Of a stretch of 64,000 bases of DNA, positions 6,764 to 15,521 are shown one piece after another (position 1 is the first letter of the stretch; every line of letters starts with the position of its first letter). The stretch comes from DASRFR01 sp035651455 (GTDB lineage Bacteria > Acidobacteriota > Terriglobia > Terriglobales > Acidobacteriaceae). The stretch spans positions 140,475-204,474 of the forward strand of contig DASRFR010000059.1 of the NCBI GenBank assembly GCA_035651455.1. Reading direction: 5' to 3'. The translations under genes and the position numbers were made by a program. Below the pieces are notes generated by a model, which was given only the letters and a program-made list of their open reading frames with translations, searched no databases and was not told where the DNA came from.

Positions 6764-7993
6764 TCATGGATGCGAACGCTTCTCCACGAGTTTCTTTATG
6801 CGCTCGAATGCCCAGTCAATCTCCTCGCGCTTGATGACGAGGGGCGGCGCGATGCGAATCACGTGGTCATGGGTCTCCTTGCACAGGATGCCTTCGCACA
6901 TGAGCGCTTCGCAGTAAGGCCGCGCCGGACTGTTCAGCTCCACACCAATCCACAAGCCTTTGCCGCGAACTTCTTTCAGGTCGGAGCTGCGCATGCTCTT
7001 GAGCAATCCGAGAAAGTAGGCGCCCAGTTCCGCGGAGCGCTCCACAAGCTTCTCCTCGACCAGCACTCGCAATGCGGTTCGGGCCACCGCGCAACCCAGC
7101 GGATTTCCGCCGAAGGTGCTGCCATGATCGCCGGGCCGATAGACGCCGAGGATTTCCGTCGACGCCAGCACTGCCGAGACCGGGTAGAAGCCGCCGGCCA
7201 AAGCTTTGCCGACGATCAGCACGTCCGGAGTGATGCCTTCATGCATGTAGGCGAACAGCTTGCCGGTGCGGCCCAGGCCCGACTGGATTTCATCCGCCAT
7301 CAGCAGCACGCGGTTCTCGCGGCAAATGCCGGCGGCTTCTTTCAAGAATCCAGCGGGTGGAATGACAATGCCCGCTTCACCCTGGATAGGCTCGACGAGG
7401 AATGCGCACGTATTCGGTGTAATGGCTGCGCGCAGCGCCTGAGCGTCGCCGAAGGGAATGATCTTGAAGCCCGGCGTGAACGGGCCGAAGCCGTCGCGGT
7501 ATTGCTCGTCCGTGGAGAAGCTGACGATCGTGACAGTGCGGCCATGAAAATTATTGGCGCAGACAATGATCTCCGCCTTGCCCTGGGGAATGCCCTTGAC
7601 CCTGTACCCCCACTTGCGCGCGGTCTTCACCGCCGTCTCCACGGCCTCGGCCCCGGAGTTCATGGGCAGCGCCATGTCGAAGCCAGTGAGTTCGTGCAAT
7701 TCCTTGTAGAGCAGCGGCAATTGATCGTTGCGGAATGCGCGCGAAGTGAGCGTCACCTGCTTCGCCTGCTCAGTGAGTGTCGCCAGGATGCGCGGATGGC
7801 AGTGGCCCTGGTTAACGGCGGAATACGCGGCCAGGCAATCGAGATAGCGTTTACCTTCTACGTCGTAAACCCAGACGCCTTCCGCCCGCTGGATAACGAC
7901 TTCCAGCGGATGATAGTTGTGCGCGCCATACTGATTTTCGAGCTCGACGAATTCGCGGGAACGCTGTTGCTCCCTGCTTTCAATAGCCGGCAT
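6764..7993 (-). CDS. rocD: Ornithine aminotransferase
   Basis: 409 aa, class III PLP-dependent aminotransferase. It converts ornithine and 2-oxoglutarate to glutamate-5-semialdehyde and glutamate. Visible family features: [11 protein letters not shown] near residue 55, [13 protein letters not shown] near 110, FHGRT near 150, [22 protein letters not shown] and the PLP lysine K263 in [22 protein letters not shown] further supports ornithine-oxo-acid transaminase over acetylornithine aminotransferase. It lies 27 bp downstream of the ATCase gene on the same strand. In this cluster it would drain ornithine from arginine breakdown toward proline and glutamate. Confidence 0.92.
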   Translation of the reverse strand: MPAIESREQQRSREFVELENQYGAHNYHPLEVVIQRAEGVWVYDVEGKRYLDCLAAYSAVNQGHCHPRILATLTEQAKQVTLTSRAFRNDQLPLLYKELHELTGFDMALPMNSGAEAVETAVKTARKWGYRVKGIPQGKAEIIVCANNFHGRTVTIVSFSTDEQYRDGFGPFTPGFKIIPFGDAQALRAAITPNTCAFLVEPIQGEAGIVIPPAGFLKEAAGICRENRVLLMADEIQSGLGRTGKLFAYMHEGITPDVLIVGKALAGGFYPVSAVLASTEILGVYRPGDHGSTFGGNPLGCAVARTALRVLVEEKLVERSAELGAYFLGLLKSMRSSDLKEVRGKGLWIGVELNSPARPYCEALMCEGILCKETHDHVIRIAPPLVIKREEIDWAFERIKKLVEKRSHP

Positions 7994-8020
7994 CTTGGTT
8001 TCCTCTCAGTAGTCTGACTA

Positions 8021-8992
8021 CTAGCTCTCCAACAGCATGGTCAACAGGGCCATGCGAACATACAGGCCGTTGACAGCCTGGCGGAAATACAGCGCGCGGG
8101 GATCATTGTCTACGGCCTTATCCAGTTCCACTGTCCGCGGCAGGGGATGCAAGATCAGGGCATCGGCCTTCATGCGCGCCAAAACAGCAGAGTCTATAGC
8201 ATAGCGCTTCAGACGGGCGGAGTCCGCCAACCGCTCGGGACGGATGCGGGTCTGGTATATGACGTCAACTTCGCGAATGACCCTGTCAATGTCCGATTCG
8301 ACCTCATAATTGACGCCATGTTCGTCCAGGTATTCCAGGATGTCAGGCTTCATCTGCAATTCCGGAGGGCTTACAAAATAGATCTTCACCCGTTCAAACT
8401 TCGCGAGCAGGTAAGCCAATGAACGCGCAGTCCGTCCCTTGTCCAACTCTCCGCTGATTGCCACACTGAGGCCGTTGATCGGCCGTTCACGATAAATGGT
8501 GTAAAGGTCGAGCAGGGCCTGCGTGGGATGCTGCCCACCATTGCCGTCTCCCGCATTGATCACCGGTACGGGCGAGACATGGGCGGCGCGCCTGGCTCCG
8601 CCCTCTTCATGATGACGGATGACAATCACGTCGCAGTAGCTGCCGATGATGCGGATTGAGTCTTCCACCTGCTCGCCGGGAATTTCCGACGAAAAGGTGT
8701 GCGCATGTTCGGTGGAGAGAACTCTTCCACCCAAGCGGTGCATAGCTGCTTCGAAGGAGAACCGGGTCCGCGTGGACGGTTCGTAAAACAGCGCCGCCAT
8801 GATGCGATTCTGGTAGTCGAGTGATCCCCCGCGCGCCACCACGCGTTCCATTCCGCGCGCACGGCTGAACAGTTCCATCAATAACGGGACAGTGAACTGT
8901 TGTGACTCCACCAGGTGTTTCAGCCGGGCACCCTGCCCGCCTAATTGGGCGACATCGGACGCCTGAGTCTCAGCAACGCTAATCTCAGCCAT
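8021..8992 (-). CDS. pyrB: Aspartate carbamoyltransferase catalytic subunit
   Basis: 323 aa. The carbamoyl-phosphate site EPSTRTRFSFE lies at 71-81 (STRTR 73-77). GDGNGGQHPTQALLD (about 146-160) and ILHPLPRTVEL (about 283) are characteristic of ATCase rather than ornithine carbamoyltransferase. It condenses carbamoyl phosphate with aspartate in the first committed pyrimidine step. No regulatory PyrI gene is adjacent. The start is 1 bp after the carbamate kinase stop, so the two are probably co-translated. A non-conserved N-terminal stretch of about 20 residues precedes the core. The pairing with arginine catabolic genes instead of pyrimidine genes is notable. Confidence 0.93.
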   Translation of the reverse strand: MAEISVAETQASDVAQLGGQGARLKHLVESQQFTVPLLMELFSRARGMERVVARGGSLDYQNRIMAALFYEPSTRTRFSFEAAMHRLGGRVLSTEHAHTFSSEIPGEQVEDSIRIIGSYCDVIVIRHHEEGGARRAAHVSPVPVINAGDGNGGQHPTQALLDLYTIYRERPINGLSVAISGELDKGRTARSLAYLLAKFERVKIYFVSPPELQMKPDILEYLDEHGVNYEVESDIDRVIREVDVIYQTRIRPERLADSARLKRYAIDSAVLARMKADALILHPLPRTVELDKAVDNDPRALYFRQAVNGLYVRMALLTMLLES

Positions 8993-8993
8993 G

Positions 8994-9989
8994 TCAGCGG
9001 CCTCCGACCAGAATGGGATGTTCGACAGTCACATTTACCTTCACTTGCTCGGGCGCAGGCACAACCCGCGTGCCCGCTGTTCCGTTTACGGCCTCGCACA
9101 CGTGCTCGTATGACGTGATGATCGCCTGCTGCCCACCATGCTTCAAGAACCGCAACACCGACTCGACTTTTGGACCCATGTTGCCCGGAGGAAAATGGCC
9201 GGCCCGGTAGTACTGTTCCAATTCATCGCTGTCTAGCAAGGTGAGCGGGCGCTGGGTTGGCTTTTTGTAATCCAGGTAGACGTAATCGGTGTCGGTGGAA
9301 ATGGTGAAAACATCCACGGCCAGTCGTGACGCCAGCAATGCCGACGCCCTGTCCTTGTCGATGACCGCTTCCGCGCCCTGTACGCCATCACCGCCGCGCA
9401 CCACGGGAATTCCGCCACCCCCGCACGCGACGACCAGCACGCCGTCGTTGACCAGATCGCGAATTACCTCCCATTCCACGATTTCGACCGGTTCTGGGGA
9501 GGGCACCACGCGCCGGTAGCCGCGCGCCGCATCCTCAACAATCTGCCATCCAAAAACTCGCTTGCGCTCTTCGGCGTCAGCCCGCGAATAGAACGGTCCG
9601 ATGGGCTTTGTGGGATGCTGCATCGCGGGATCATCGCTCGCCACCAGGGTTTGCGTCACCACGCTTGCCACCGGCACGTGCAAGCCGGCGGCTGCCAGCT
9701 CGGCGTTTAATGCTTGCGTCAGCAGATATCCAATTTCGCCTTGTGTCGATGCGCCGCAAACATCCAAGGTCTGGCCGGGAACCTGATCCGCCGCGCGTTC
9801 CGATCGCAACAATGCCGCCCCGACCTGTGGCCCGTTGCCATGCGTCACCACCAGGCGGTACCCGAGCCGGATAACCTCGACGATGGCAGCCGCGGTGCGC
9901 CGCGCGTTGCCCATCTGCTCAGCAACAGTTCCCTTTTCCCCCGCGCGGATCAGGGAATTGCCACCGACGGCGATGAGCATCGATTTCAT
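8994..9989 (-). CDS. arcC: Carbamate kinase
   Basis: 331 aa, amino-acid kinase family. Visible: N-terminal AVGGNSLIRAG, VTHGNGPQVG, the DVCGASTQGEIGYLL block, VACGGGGIPV near residue 215 and IDKDRASALLA. It reversibly forms ATP, CO2 and NH3 from carbamoyl phosphate and ADP. It starts 25 bp after the ornithine carbamoyltransferase stop and ends 1 bp before the ATCase start. That position between the two carbamoyltransferases suits a role in moving carbamoyl phosphate either to ATP (catabolism) or from ammonia and bicarbonate into pyrimidines. A little longer than usual (about 310 aa). Confidence 0.94.
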   Translation of the reverse strand: MKSMLIAVGGNSLIRAGEKGTVAEQMGNARRTAAAIVEVIRLGYRLVVTHGNGPQVGAALLRSERAADQVPGQTLDVCGASTQGEIGYLLTQALNAELAAAGLHVPVASVVTQTLVASDDPAMQHPTKPIGPFYSRADAEERKRVFGWQIVEDAARGYRRVVPSPEPVEIVEWEVIRDLVNDGVLVVACGGGGIPVVRGGDGVQGAEAVIDKDRASALLASRLAVDVFTISTDTDYVYLDYKKPTQRPLTLLDSDELEQYYRAGHFPPGNMGPKVESVLRFLKHGGQQAIITSYEHVCEAVNGTAGTRVVPAPEQVKVNVTVEHPILVGGR

Positions 9990-10014
9990 GAGGCCGCTGT
10001 CAAGGCTTCGGATC

Positions 10015-10989
10015 TCAGGTTGTGGCCTTCAGCTCGTGCAAAAGCTGCAGCTGAACCGAGCTCGTGGTGACATGCTTCATCAGCTGAAGCAGAATTGCCT
10101 TTTGGGCGTGCAAACGGTTTTCTGCTTGGTGGAACACGACGGAACGCGGCGAATCGATGACCTCGTCGGTAACTTCGTCGCCCCGGTGAGCAGGCAGGCA
10201 ATGCATGAAAATGGCATCGGGACAGGCAAGAGCGAACAGTTTTGCGTTCACCTGGAATGGCTCAAACACTTTTCGCCGCTGTTCAGCTTCGGATTCCTGT
10301 CCCATGCTGGCCCAGACGTCGGTGTAGACAACATCGGCGTCCCGCACCGCTTCTGCCGGATCGTTCGTTACCGTGCATGATCCACTGGTTTCCGCAGACC
10401 GCTCCTTCGCCCAGTCGATTGCCGTGGCGTCGGGCTCGTAACCTTTGGGAGTGGCGACCAAAACGTCCGAACCTAACTGCGCGCCCGCGAACATCAGCGA
10501 GTGTGCCACGTTGTTTCCATCGCCGACATACGCCACCTTCAGCCCGCGCAGCCTGCCCTTCACTTCCAACATGGTCAGGTAATCCGCCAGGGCCTGGCAT
10601 GGATGGCTGTAGTCGGTAAGCCCGTTGATGACCGGGACATGCGCGTATTCCGCCATCTTTTCGACGATTTCGTGAGCAAAGGTGCGAATCATGATGCCCT
10701 GCACCATACGCTCAAGATTTTTTGCCACGTCGTAGAGCGACTCGCGCTTGCCCAGGTTGATTTCCCCTGGCGACAGGTAAATGGAAAATCCGCCGAGCTG
10801 GTGAATGCCCAGGTCGAACGTCACCCGGGTTCGCAAGGACGGCTTCTCAAAGATCAGCGCCAGGGCTTTGCCGTCGAGCGACTTCGCGTAATCGTCCGGG
10901 TTCTGTTTGATGCAGAAAGCCATGTTGAGCAACTCGCGAATCTGGCGAGGGGTGAAATCGCGGATAGAGAGAAAATCGTGATCGCTCAT
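10015..10989 (-). CDS. argF: Ornithine carbamoyltransferase
   Basis: 324 aa from the ATG at 10989, which overlaps the previous stop by 4 bp; the frame is open 56 codons further up, inside the neighbour, and that part is not protein-like. Conserved sites: EKPSLRTRVTFD (carbamoyl phosphate), DYSHPCQALADYLT, YVGDGNNVAHSL, and FMHCLPAHRGDEVTDEVID near the C-terminus, the ornithine-specific HCLPAHRG signature. It interconverts citrulline plus phosphate with ornithine plus carbamoyl phosphate. Given carbamate kinase and ornithine aminotransferase beside it, a catabolic direction (arcB-like) is as likely as the biosynthetic one; the sequence does not decide this. Confidence 0.92.
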   Translation of the reverse strand: MSDHDFLSIRDFTPRQIRELLNMAFCIKQNPDDYAKSLDGKALALIFEKPSLRTRVTFDLGIHQLGGFSIYLSPGEINLGKRESLYDVAKNLERMVQGIMIRTFAHEIVEKMAEYAHVPVINGLTDYSHPCQALADYLTMLEVKGRLRGLKVAYVGDGNNVAHSLMFAGAQLGSDVLVATPKGYEPDATAIDWAKERSAETSGSCTVTNDPAEAVRDADVVYTDVWASMGQESEAEQRRKVFEPFQVNAKLFALACPDAIFMHCLPAHRGDEVTDEVIDSPRSVVFHQAENRLHAQKAILLQLMKHVTTSSVQLQLLHELKATT

Positions 10990-12326
10990 CGCACCAACTC
11001 CGCAACTGGTTTGTGTTTCTCGGTGAATGCCGCAAGCGCGTCCGCAAGGCCGGGCCGCGTAAGCTCCTCCACTTCGTAAGAAACGCGGAGGCTGGGCTTT
11101 TCCAGCTTGACGATCTTTGCCAAATCGATGGGGGTCGCGATGACGATCAGATCGCAAGGCACTCGGTTGATGGTTTCTTCGAGTTCATGCCGCTGCATGG
11201 CGCTGTATCCCATCGCCGGCAACAGGCTGGTCAGGTGCGGATAACGCTCGAATGTTCCTCGTATCGATCCGACCGCATAAGGCCGGGGGTCGATCAGTTC
11301 CGCCGCTCCGCATTGCCTTGCCGCAACTACGCCGGCTCCATATGGCATTTCGCCGTGGGTGAGCGTCGGGCCATCTTCAACTACCAGCACCCGCTTCCCT
11401 TTCACCTGCTCCGGCGCGGCAAGGGAAACCCGGCACGCCATGTCGAGAATGGTGGCCTGCGGATTGTTCTGCCGGATGTTCTCCCGGACTTTCTGCACAT
11501 CCTGAGGAGAAGCCGTATCCACCTTGTTGATGATGACAAACTGCCCGCGCCGCAGGTTCACCTCACCCGGGAAGTAAGCCAGCTCGTGCCCGGCGCGATG
11601 CGGATCAGCGACCACGATCTCCATGTCCGCGGCATAGAACGGGGTGTCGTTGTTCCCGCCATCCCACAAAATGATGTCGGCCTCTTTTTCCGCCTGCCGC
11701 AAAATCTTCTCGTAATCGACACCCGCGTAGACCACGGTACCGTGCTGCAGGTGCGGCTCATATTCCTCGCGCTCCTCGATGGTGCAGAGGTTGCGCTCCA
11801 GGTCGTCCATGGTGCCGAAGCGCTGCACCGCCTGCGCCGCAAGATCGCCGTAGGGCATGGGATGACGAATGACTACCGGATTCCAGCCCGCGCGCCGCAG
11901 TTGCGCCGCGACCAGCCGCGACACCGGACTCTTGCCGCATCCCGTCCGAACCGCGCAGATTGAGATCACCGGCACTCGTGACTTTATCTGCGTACGCTCA
12001 GTGCCAAGCAGCCAGAAATCCGCGCCGACAGCAACCGCACGGGAAGCGAGGTGCATTAGTTTCGTGTGAGAAATATCGCTGTAGGAAAACACCACAGCGT
12101 CGACTCGGCGTTCCTTGATTACCCGCTCCATGTCGCTCTCTTCACATATCGGAATGCCGTCGGGGTAAAGCGGTCCCGCAAGCTCGCAGGGATAGCGCCG
12201 GTCTGCAATATCAGGAATTTGAGTCGCCGTAAAAGCGACCACTTGATAATCAGGATTGTGGCGAAACACAACGTTGAAATTGTGGAAGTCTCGGCCTGCC
12301 GCTCCCAAAATTAGTACGTTTTTCAT
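10986..12326 (-). CDS. Cyclic 2,3-diphosphoglycerate synthetase-like GTPase
   Basis: 446 aa, COG2403-type predicted GTPase. The N-terminal third looks like a nucleotide-binding Rossmann region (VLILGAAGRDFHNFN). The middle has a P-loop-like AVRTGCGKSPVSR (about 124-136), followed by ILWDGGNND and FVIINKVDTA, an NKxD base-recognition element. The family includes the archaeal enzyme that makes cyclic 2,3-diphosphoglycerate, but bacterial members are often encoded with carbamate kinase and carbamoyltransferases and their reaction is not established. It is the first gene of this minus-strand operon, with a 410-bp non-coding region upstream, and its stop overlaps the argF ATG. A role in carbamoyl-phosphate or arginine metabolism is inferred from context. 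Confidence 0.8.
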   Translation of the reverse strand: MKNVLILGAAGRDFHNFNVVFRHNPDYQVVAFTATQIPDIADRRYPCELAGPLYPDGIPICEESDMERVIKERRVDAVVFSYSDISHTKLMHLASRAVAVGADFWLLGTERTQIKSRVPVISICAVRTGCGKSPVSRLVAAQLRRAGWNPVVIRHPMPYGDLAAQAVQRFGTMDDLERNLCTIEEREEYEPHLQHGTVVYAGVDYEKILRQAEKEADIILWDGGNNDTPFYAADMEIVVADPHRAGHELAYFPGEVNLRRGQFVIINKVDTASPQDVQKVRENIRQNNPQATILDMACRVSLAAPEQVKGKRVLVVEDGPTLTHGEMPYGAGVVAARQCGAAELIDPRPYAVGSIRGTFERYPHLTSLLPAMGYSAMQRHELEETINRVPCDLIVIATPIDLAKIVKLEKPSLRVSYEVEELTRPGLADALAAFTEKHKPVAELVR

Positions 12327-12736
12327 CGAGCACCCCGCGCAGAATTCTTCCTATAACCCCTTTATCCTCGCCTGCTCCGGCATAGCAGGCTGTGAGGGCT
12401 GTCACGTGCGTCTGTGAGGCGCAAACAGAAACTCCAGGGAGACCGGCCGGGGCACCTTGTCAGATTGCCTGGGGTACGGGCACGAGGGCGGTTCTAGTTT
12501 CAAATCCGGACGGATGGATGGCACGCAAGTGATTGACGCATAGTCGTCAACTTGATCGAGTTTTCGGCAGCTGTGGACAAGCATTAGGAGCGAAGTTCTC
12601 CATCGCGATATTTGCAACTGTCACTCATATCAGCGCAAAGACGGGGTGCACTGCGCGCCTGAGGCTGGCAGTGTGCGTGCACAGCATTGCCTGCCGCGGC
12701 CGAAGATCTTCACCCGGAGGTGCGGAAGAGGAATCC
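12327..12736. other. Divergent intergenic region
   Basis: 410 bp between the start of the arginine operon (minus) and the zinc-ribbon gene (plus). It must hold promoters for both directions. I see no strong consensus promoter, terminator or RNA gene. The frames crossing it look random. Confidence 0.5.
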
Positions 12737-13081
12737 ATGCTTCACAAATGCGCCAACCCTGCCTGTAACAATCAATTCCGCCGTTTACGCGAAGGTAAGC
12801 TTTTCCAGGTCGAAACCGAGTACTTCCCGAACTTGTCGCCGCGCAGTACCGGTGAACTGCATCACACCCACGGGCTCCGGCGCGTGGAATACTACTGGCT
12901 CTGCGATCAATGTGCTCCATACATCACGCTGAGCTTCGATCAGGACCGTGGAGTAGCGACGGTGCCGCTGCCTGACGACGCCGGCCAGAAGGTGATCACG
13001 TCCATCGAGCCCGGGGAGCGCAAACGGCCAGTCCGCTCAATGGAGGTACGACCCCTCGCCTCAGCGGCGACCGCGTCCTGA
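12737..13081 (+). CDS. Small zinc-ribbon-like hypothetical protein
   Basis: 114 aa from the ATG at 12737, preceded by a GGAGGTGCGGAAGAGG purine-rich region. Two metal-ligand pairs are visible: C5 and C10 in KCANPACNNQF, and CDQC near residue 56 (YYWLCDQCAP). Between them is a conserved-looking FQVETEY segment. Proteins of this pattern are common single-copy hypothetical genes in acidobacteria. Function unknown; zinc binding is inferred from the cysteine spacing. The frame is open upstream to 12533, but that part lacks conserved character and the ribosome site favours 12737. Confidence 0.78.
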   Translation: MLHKCANPACNNQFRRLREGKLFQVETEYFPNLSPRSTGELHHTHGLRRVEYYWLCDQCAPYITLSFDQDRGVATVPLPDDAGQKVITSIEPGERKRPVRSMEVRPLASAATAS

Positions 13082-13192
13082 GTGAGGACCCCCCTGTGAT
13101 GATGTTCTTGGATTGAGCATGGTACGGGTCAGTTCCAATACGGCCGATGCATGCCGATCCCGGCTAATCGACAAGTATCCGACGAGTTTGGA

Positions 13193-14623
13193 TTAGCGTC
13201 GGTTGTCGGTTTGCGGTTCGGGATGGATTAACACGCGGAACAGCTCGGGGGCATCCTGCTTGAGGCGGATTTCCAACGCGGTAGAAACGTCGTGCACGCG
13301 GGACAGAGGCAATTCATCGGACATCGTGCAGTGGCAGGAAACGTAAACGCGGTCGCGCACGCGCTTGATGCGCACGTCATGCATGTCGACGATCTCGGGA
13401 AACTCGGTTGCCACTTTTTTCAAGCGCTGCTCGAGATCTGCGTCGCTGACCACTTCGTCACCCGGTTCGATGGTTGCGGGCTCGCTTTCAATGTGAGTGA
13501 GGATGGATGAGATTTCCGGGACCTCGTCGCGCATTTCGGTTTCGAGCGCGGTGACGAGATCGTGTCCTTGCTTCAGACTGAGCCGTTCATCAAGCTCGAC
13601 GTGCTGCTCGACGTGGAGCCGTCCGCCGAGATCCTGCACGCTAATGTCATGCACGTTCAAGTTGTGGCGGGTGGCGACGGCGCGGATGCGATCAAAGATG
13701 TTCTCCGTGCGCTGTGCGCGGGGTACTGAGTGCACCATGACGTCGGCGTCGGGCAGGATACCATGCACCCGGTGCGTGACGGAGTCGGATACCTGCTCCG
13801 AACGCTGGAAGGTGACGTTGCGGTCGAGGCCTACCGACACGTCGGCGAAATAGCGGTTGCCGGCGCGGCGAATGCGCACCCGATCCACTTCCAGGACACC
13901 ATCGACATTGGATATTGCGTCCAGGATGCGGCTGCGCACTCCTGCGGGGGCGGCGTCGAGCAACGCATCAATGGTCTTTCGCGCCAGCCGCCAACTCACC
14001 CAGATGACGACTCCGGCGACAAAGAGCGCGGCGATGGGATCGGCCGAGCGCAGCCAGCCCACGTTGTAGCGGTGTCCCAGTTGCACCAGCAGCAGGCCAA
14101 GAATCACAACCGCGGTCGACCAGATGTCGGTCGAAAAATGCAGTGCATCCGCTTCCAGGGCCTGGCTGTCGTACTTTTCTGCAATCCGGCCGAGCGCGCG
14201 CGAGCGCCAGAAATCTACTCCCATCGACAAGAAGAGCACCACGAAGGCGGCGATGCTCGGCTCGATCTCCACGTGATGGTAAAACAAGCGCCGCAAAGCT
14301 TCGTAGATGATCCACACGCAGGTGAGGAGCAGCAGTCCGGTTTCGATGAACGCGGAGAAGTTCTCGACCTTGCCATGGCCGTATTGGTGATCGGCATCGG
14401 CGGGCTTGTCGGAAACCCGAACGGAGAAGAACGTAACGATGGCGGCAACCAGGTCCAGCCCGGAGTGTGCCGCCTCGGAGAGGATGCCAAGACTGCCTGT
14501 GCTCAGGCCGACAACAATTTTGAAGACAGTGATGCCCATGGCCGCCAGCACGGAATTGCCCGCGACCGAGCGCTTCTCGACTCGCATCGCCTCGGAACCG
14601 AAGGCGGCAGGAAGGTTATTCAT
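13193..14623 (-). CDS. Cation diffusion facilitator with three tandem cytoplasmic domains
   Basis: 476 aa. Residues about 20-210 form the six-helix CDF membrane domain with the metal site sequences HSGLD (about 53-57) and HFSTD (about 162-166), and ADHQYGHGKVE after helix 2. CDF proteins exchange Zn2+, Fe2+ or Mn2+ for protons across the inner membrane. The C-terminal half is unusually long and reads as three successive copies of the cation-efflux cytoplasmic domain (about 228-300, 307-380 and 400-470), where normal members have one. ATG codons at 14623 and 14587 are both possible starts. Metal specificity cannot be told. Confidence 0.9.
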   Translation of the reverse strand: MNNLPAAFGSEAMRVEKRSVAGNSVLAAMGITVFKIVVGLSTGSLGILSEAAHSGLDLVAAIVTFFSVRVSDKPADADHQYGHGKVENFSAFIETGLLLLTCVWIIYEALRRLFYHHVEIEPSIAAFVVLFLSMGVDFWRSRALGRIAEKYDSQALEADALHFSTDIWSTAVVILGLLLVQLGHRYNVGWLRSADPIAALFVAGVVIWVSWRLARKTIDALLDAAPAGVRSRILDAISNVDGVLEVDRVRIRRAGNRYFADVSVGLDRNVTFQRSEQVSDSVTHRVHGILPDADVMVHSVPRAQRTENIFDRIRAVATRHNLNVHDISVQDLGGRLHVEQHVELDERLSLKQGHDLVTALETEMRDEVPEISSILTHIESEPATIEPGDEVVSDADLEQRLKKVATEFPEIVDMHDVRIKRVRDRVYVSCHCTMSDELPLSRVHDVSTALEIRLKQDAPELFRVLIHPEPQTDNRR

Positions 14624-14695
14624 GGGCAGTAATCGCTGTCAGCGATTTTACCCGGAAGCTGAGTTAATACGTGTGAAGTTAACGGTCGTGAGAAT

Positions 14696-15184
14696 TCACG
14701 ATCCGGAACCGGAGGGAGTGCCCCCGACGTTCGACATGCTTTTTGCCGGCTCAGCAGGCGCCATCGTGTTCCCCGGCGTTCCGTTCTGCTGTGGCGCGTA
14801 TTTGGATGCGCACTTGGCTTGCAGGGCCTTGGCATGAAAAACACCATCGTGCCCGAAGCTGCCTTCTGCCAGCGCCTGGGAGTCGTCTTTAAAAGTGTCG
14901 GGCGGAGCTTCGGTCCCGGTGTAGTCGATAGAAAGGCGCTGGTCCTGCTCCATCAGCACGAACTCCACGTGAGTGCCGCTGCGCTTGATCGACCCGGGCT
15001 GAACATTCCCCGCCACGCGCAGGCGCTTGGTGTAGGCGCTGTCGCCCATGCCACGCAGTTCCTTGATGGTCACGTAATAACTCTTGCTTTCCTGCACGCC
15101 GGTGTAGGCGAGATACGCCATGGTCACGAGGATCAGAACCGTGGCGCCGCCAAATTTAAGATACTTTCTGCTCTCTGCTGACAT
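14696..15184 (-). CDS. ccmE: Cytochrome c maturation heme chaperone CcmE, Cys type
   Basis: 162 aa from the ATG at 15184. An N-terminal membrane anchor (YLKFGGATVLILVTMAYLAY) is followed by an OB-fold domain with RVAGNVQPGSIKR, VEFVLMEQDQRLSIDYTGTEAPPDTFKD and VFHAKALQAKCASKY. CcmE carries heme from CcmC to CcmF in the periplasm through a covalent bond to a His in HxxxY. Here the motif is CxxxY (KCASKY), the variant described in archaea and some sulfate reducers. The tail is low complexity. No other ccm gene is beside it. The frame upstream of the ATG is open but not conserved in character. Confidence 0.85.
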   Translation of the reverse strand: MSAESRKYLKFGGATVLILVTMAYLAYTGVQESKSYYVTIKELRGMGDSAYTKRLRVAGNVQPGSIKRSGTHVEFVLMEQDQRLSIDYTGTEAPPDTFKDDSQALAEGSFGHDGVFHAKALQAKCASKYAPQQNGTPGNTMAPAEPAKSMSNVGGTPSGSGS

Positions 15185-15521
15185 GGTGAAATGCCCCACT
15201 GCGCGTATTAAAACTGTACGCCCCAGAGTACCCGGGGTCAAGATTCCCAGTTGCCGGGAATTGAGTTCAGCTTGCTGATGTCAAAAGACTTAATACGTTC
15301 GACGCAGCCTTCCATAAGGCCGCCGAGGTGGAAAAAAATTCCCCGCGGCCATCTTCACTAGCTGCAATGTTGCAATCCTGCTGCCGAACTGTTATTGCCG
15401 CATTTGCGCATCACTTCCCCTTCCAACCCGCACTATAGTGCGCTCCGCTTTCCGGCTACGCGCCCGCTCTGCTAATCTTGGAGGTTTATCTATTGGTCCG
15501 AATTCCCCACAGGGAGCCATT
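15185..15521. other. Divergent intergenic region with a perfect palindrome
   Basis: 337 bp between ccmE (minus) and the acyl-CoA dehydrogenase gene (plus). It contains the 14-bp perfect palindrome CGCACTATAGTGCG at 15429-15442, about 80 bp before the dehydrogenase ATG, a plausible operator for a dimeric repressor such as a TetR-type regulator. No such regulator is encoded next to it. Nothing else was recognised. Confidence 0.4.

Noticed and set aside
6743..8017. Plus-strand ORF of 424 aa
   Set aside because: It is antisense to rocD along its whole length; GC-rich third positions open such frames often in this genome.
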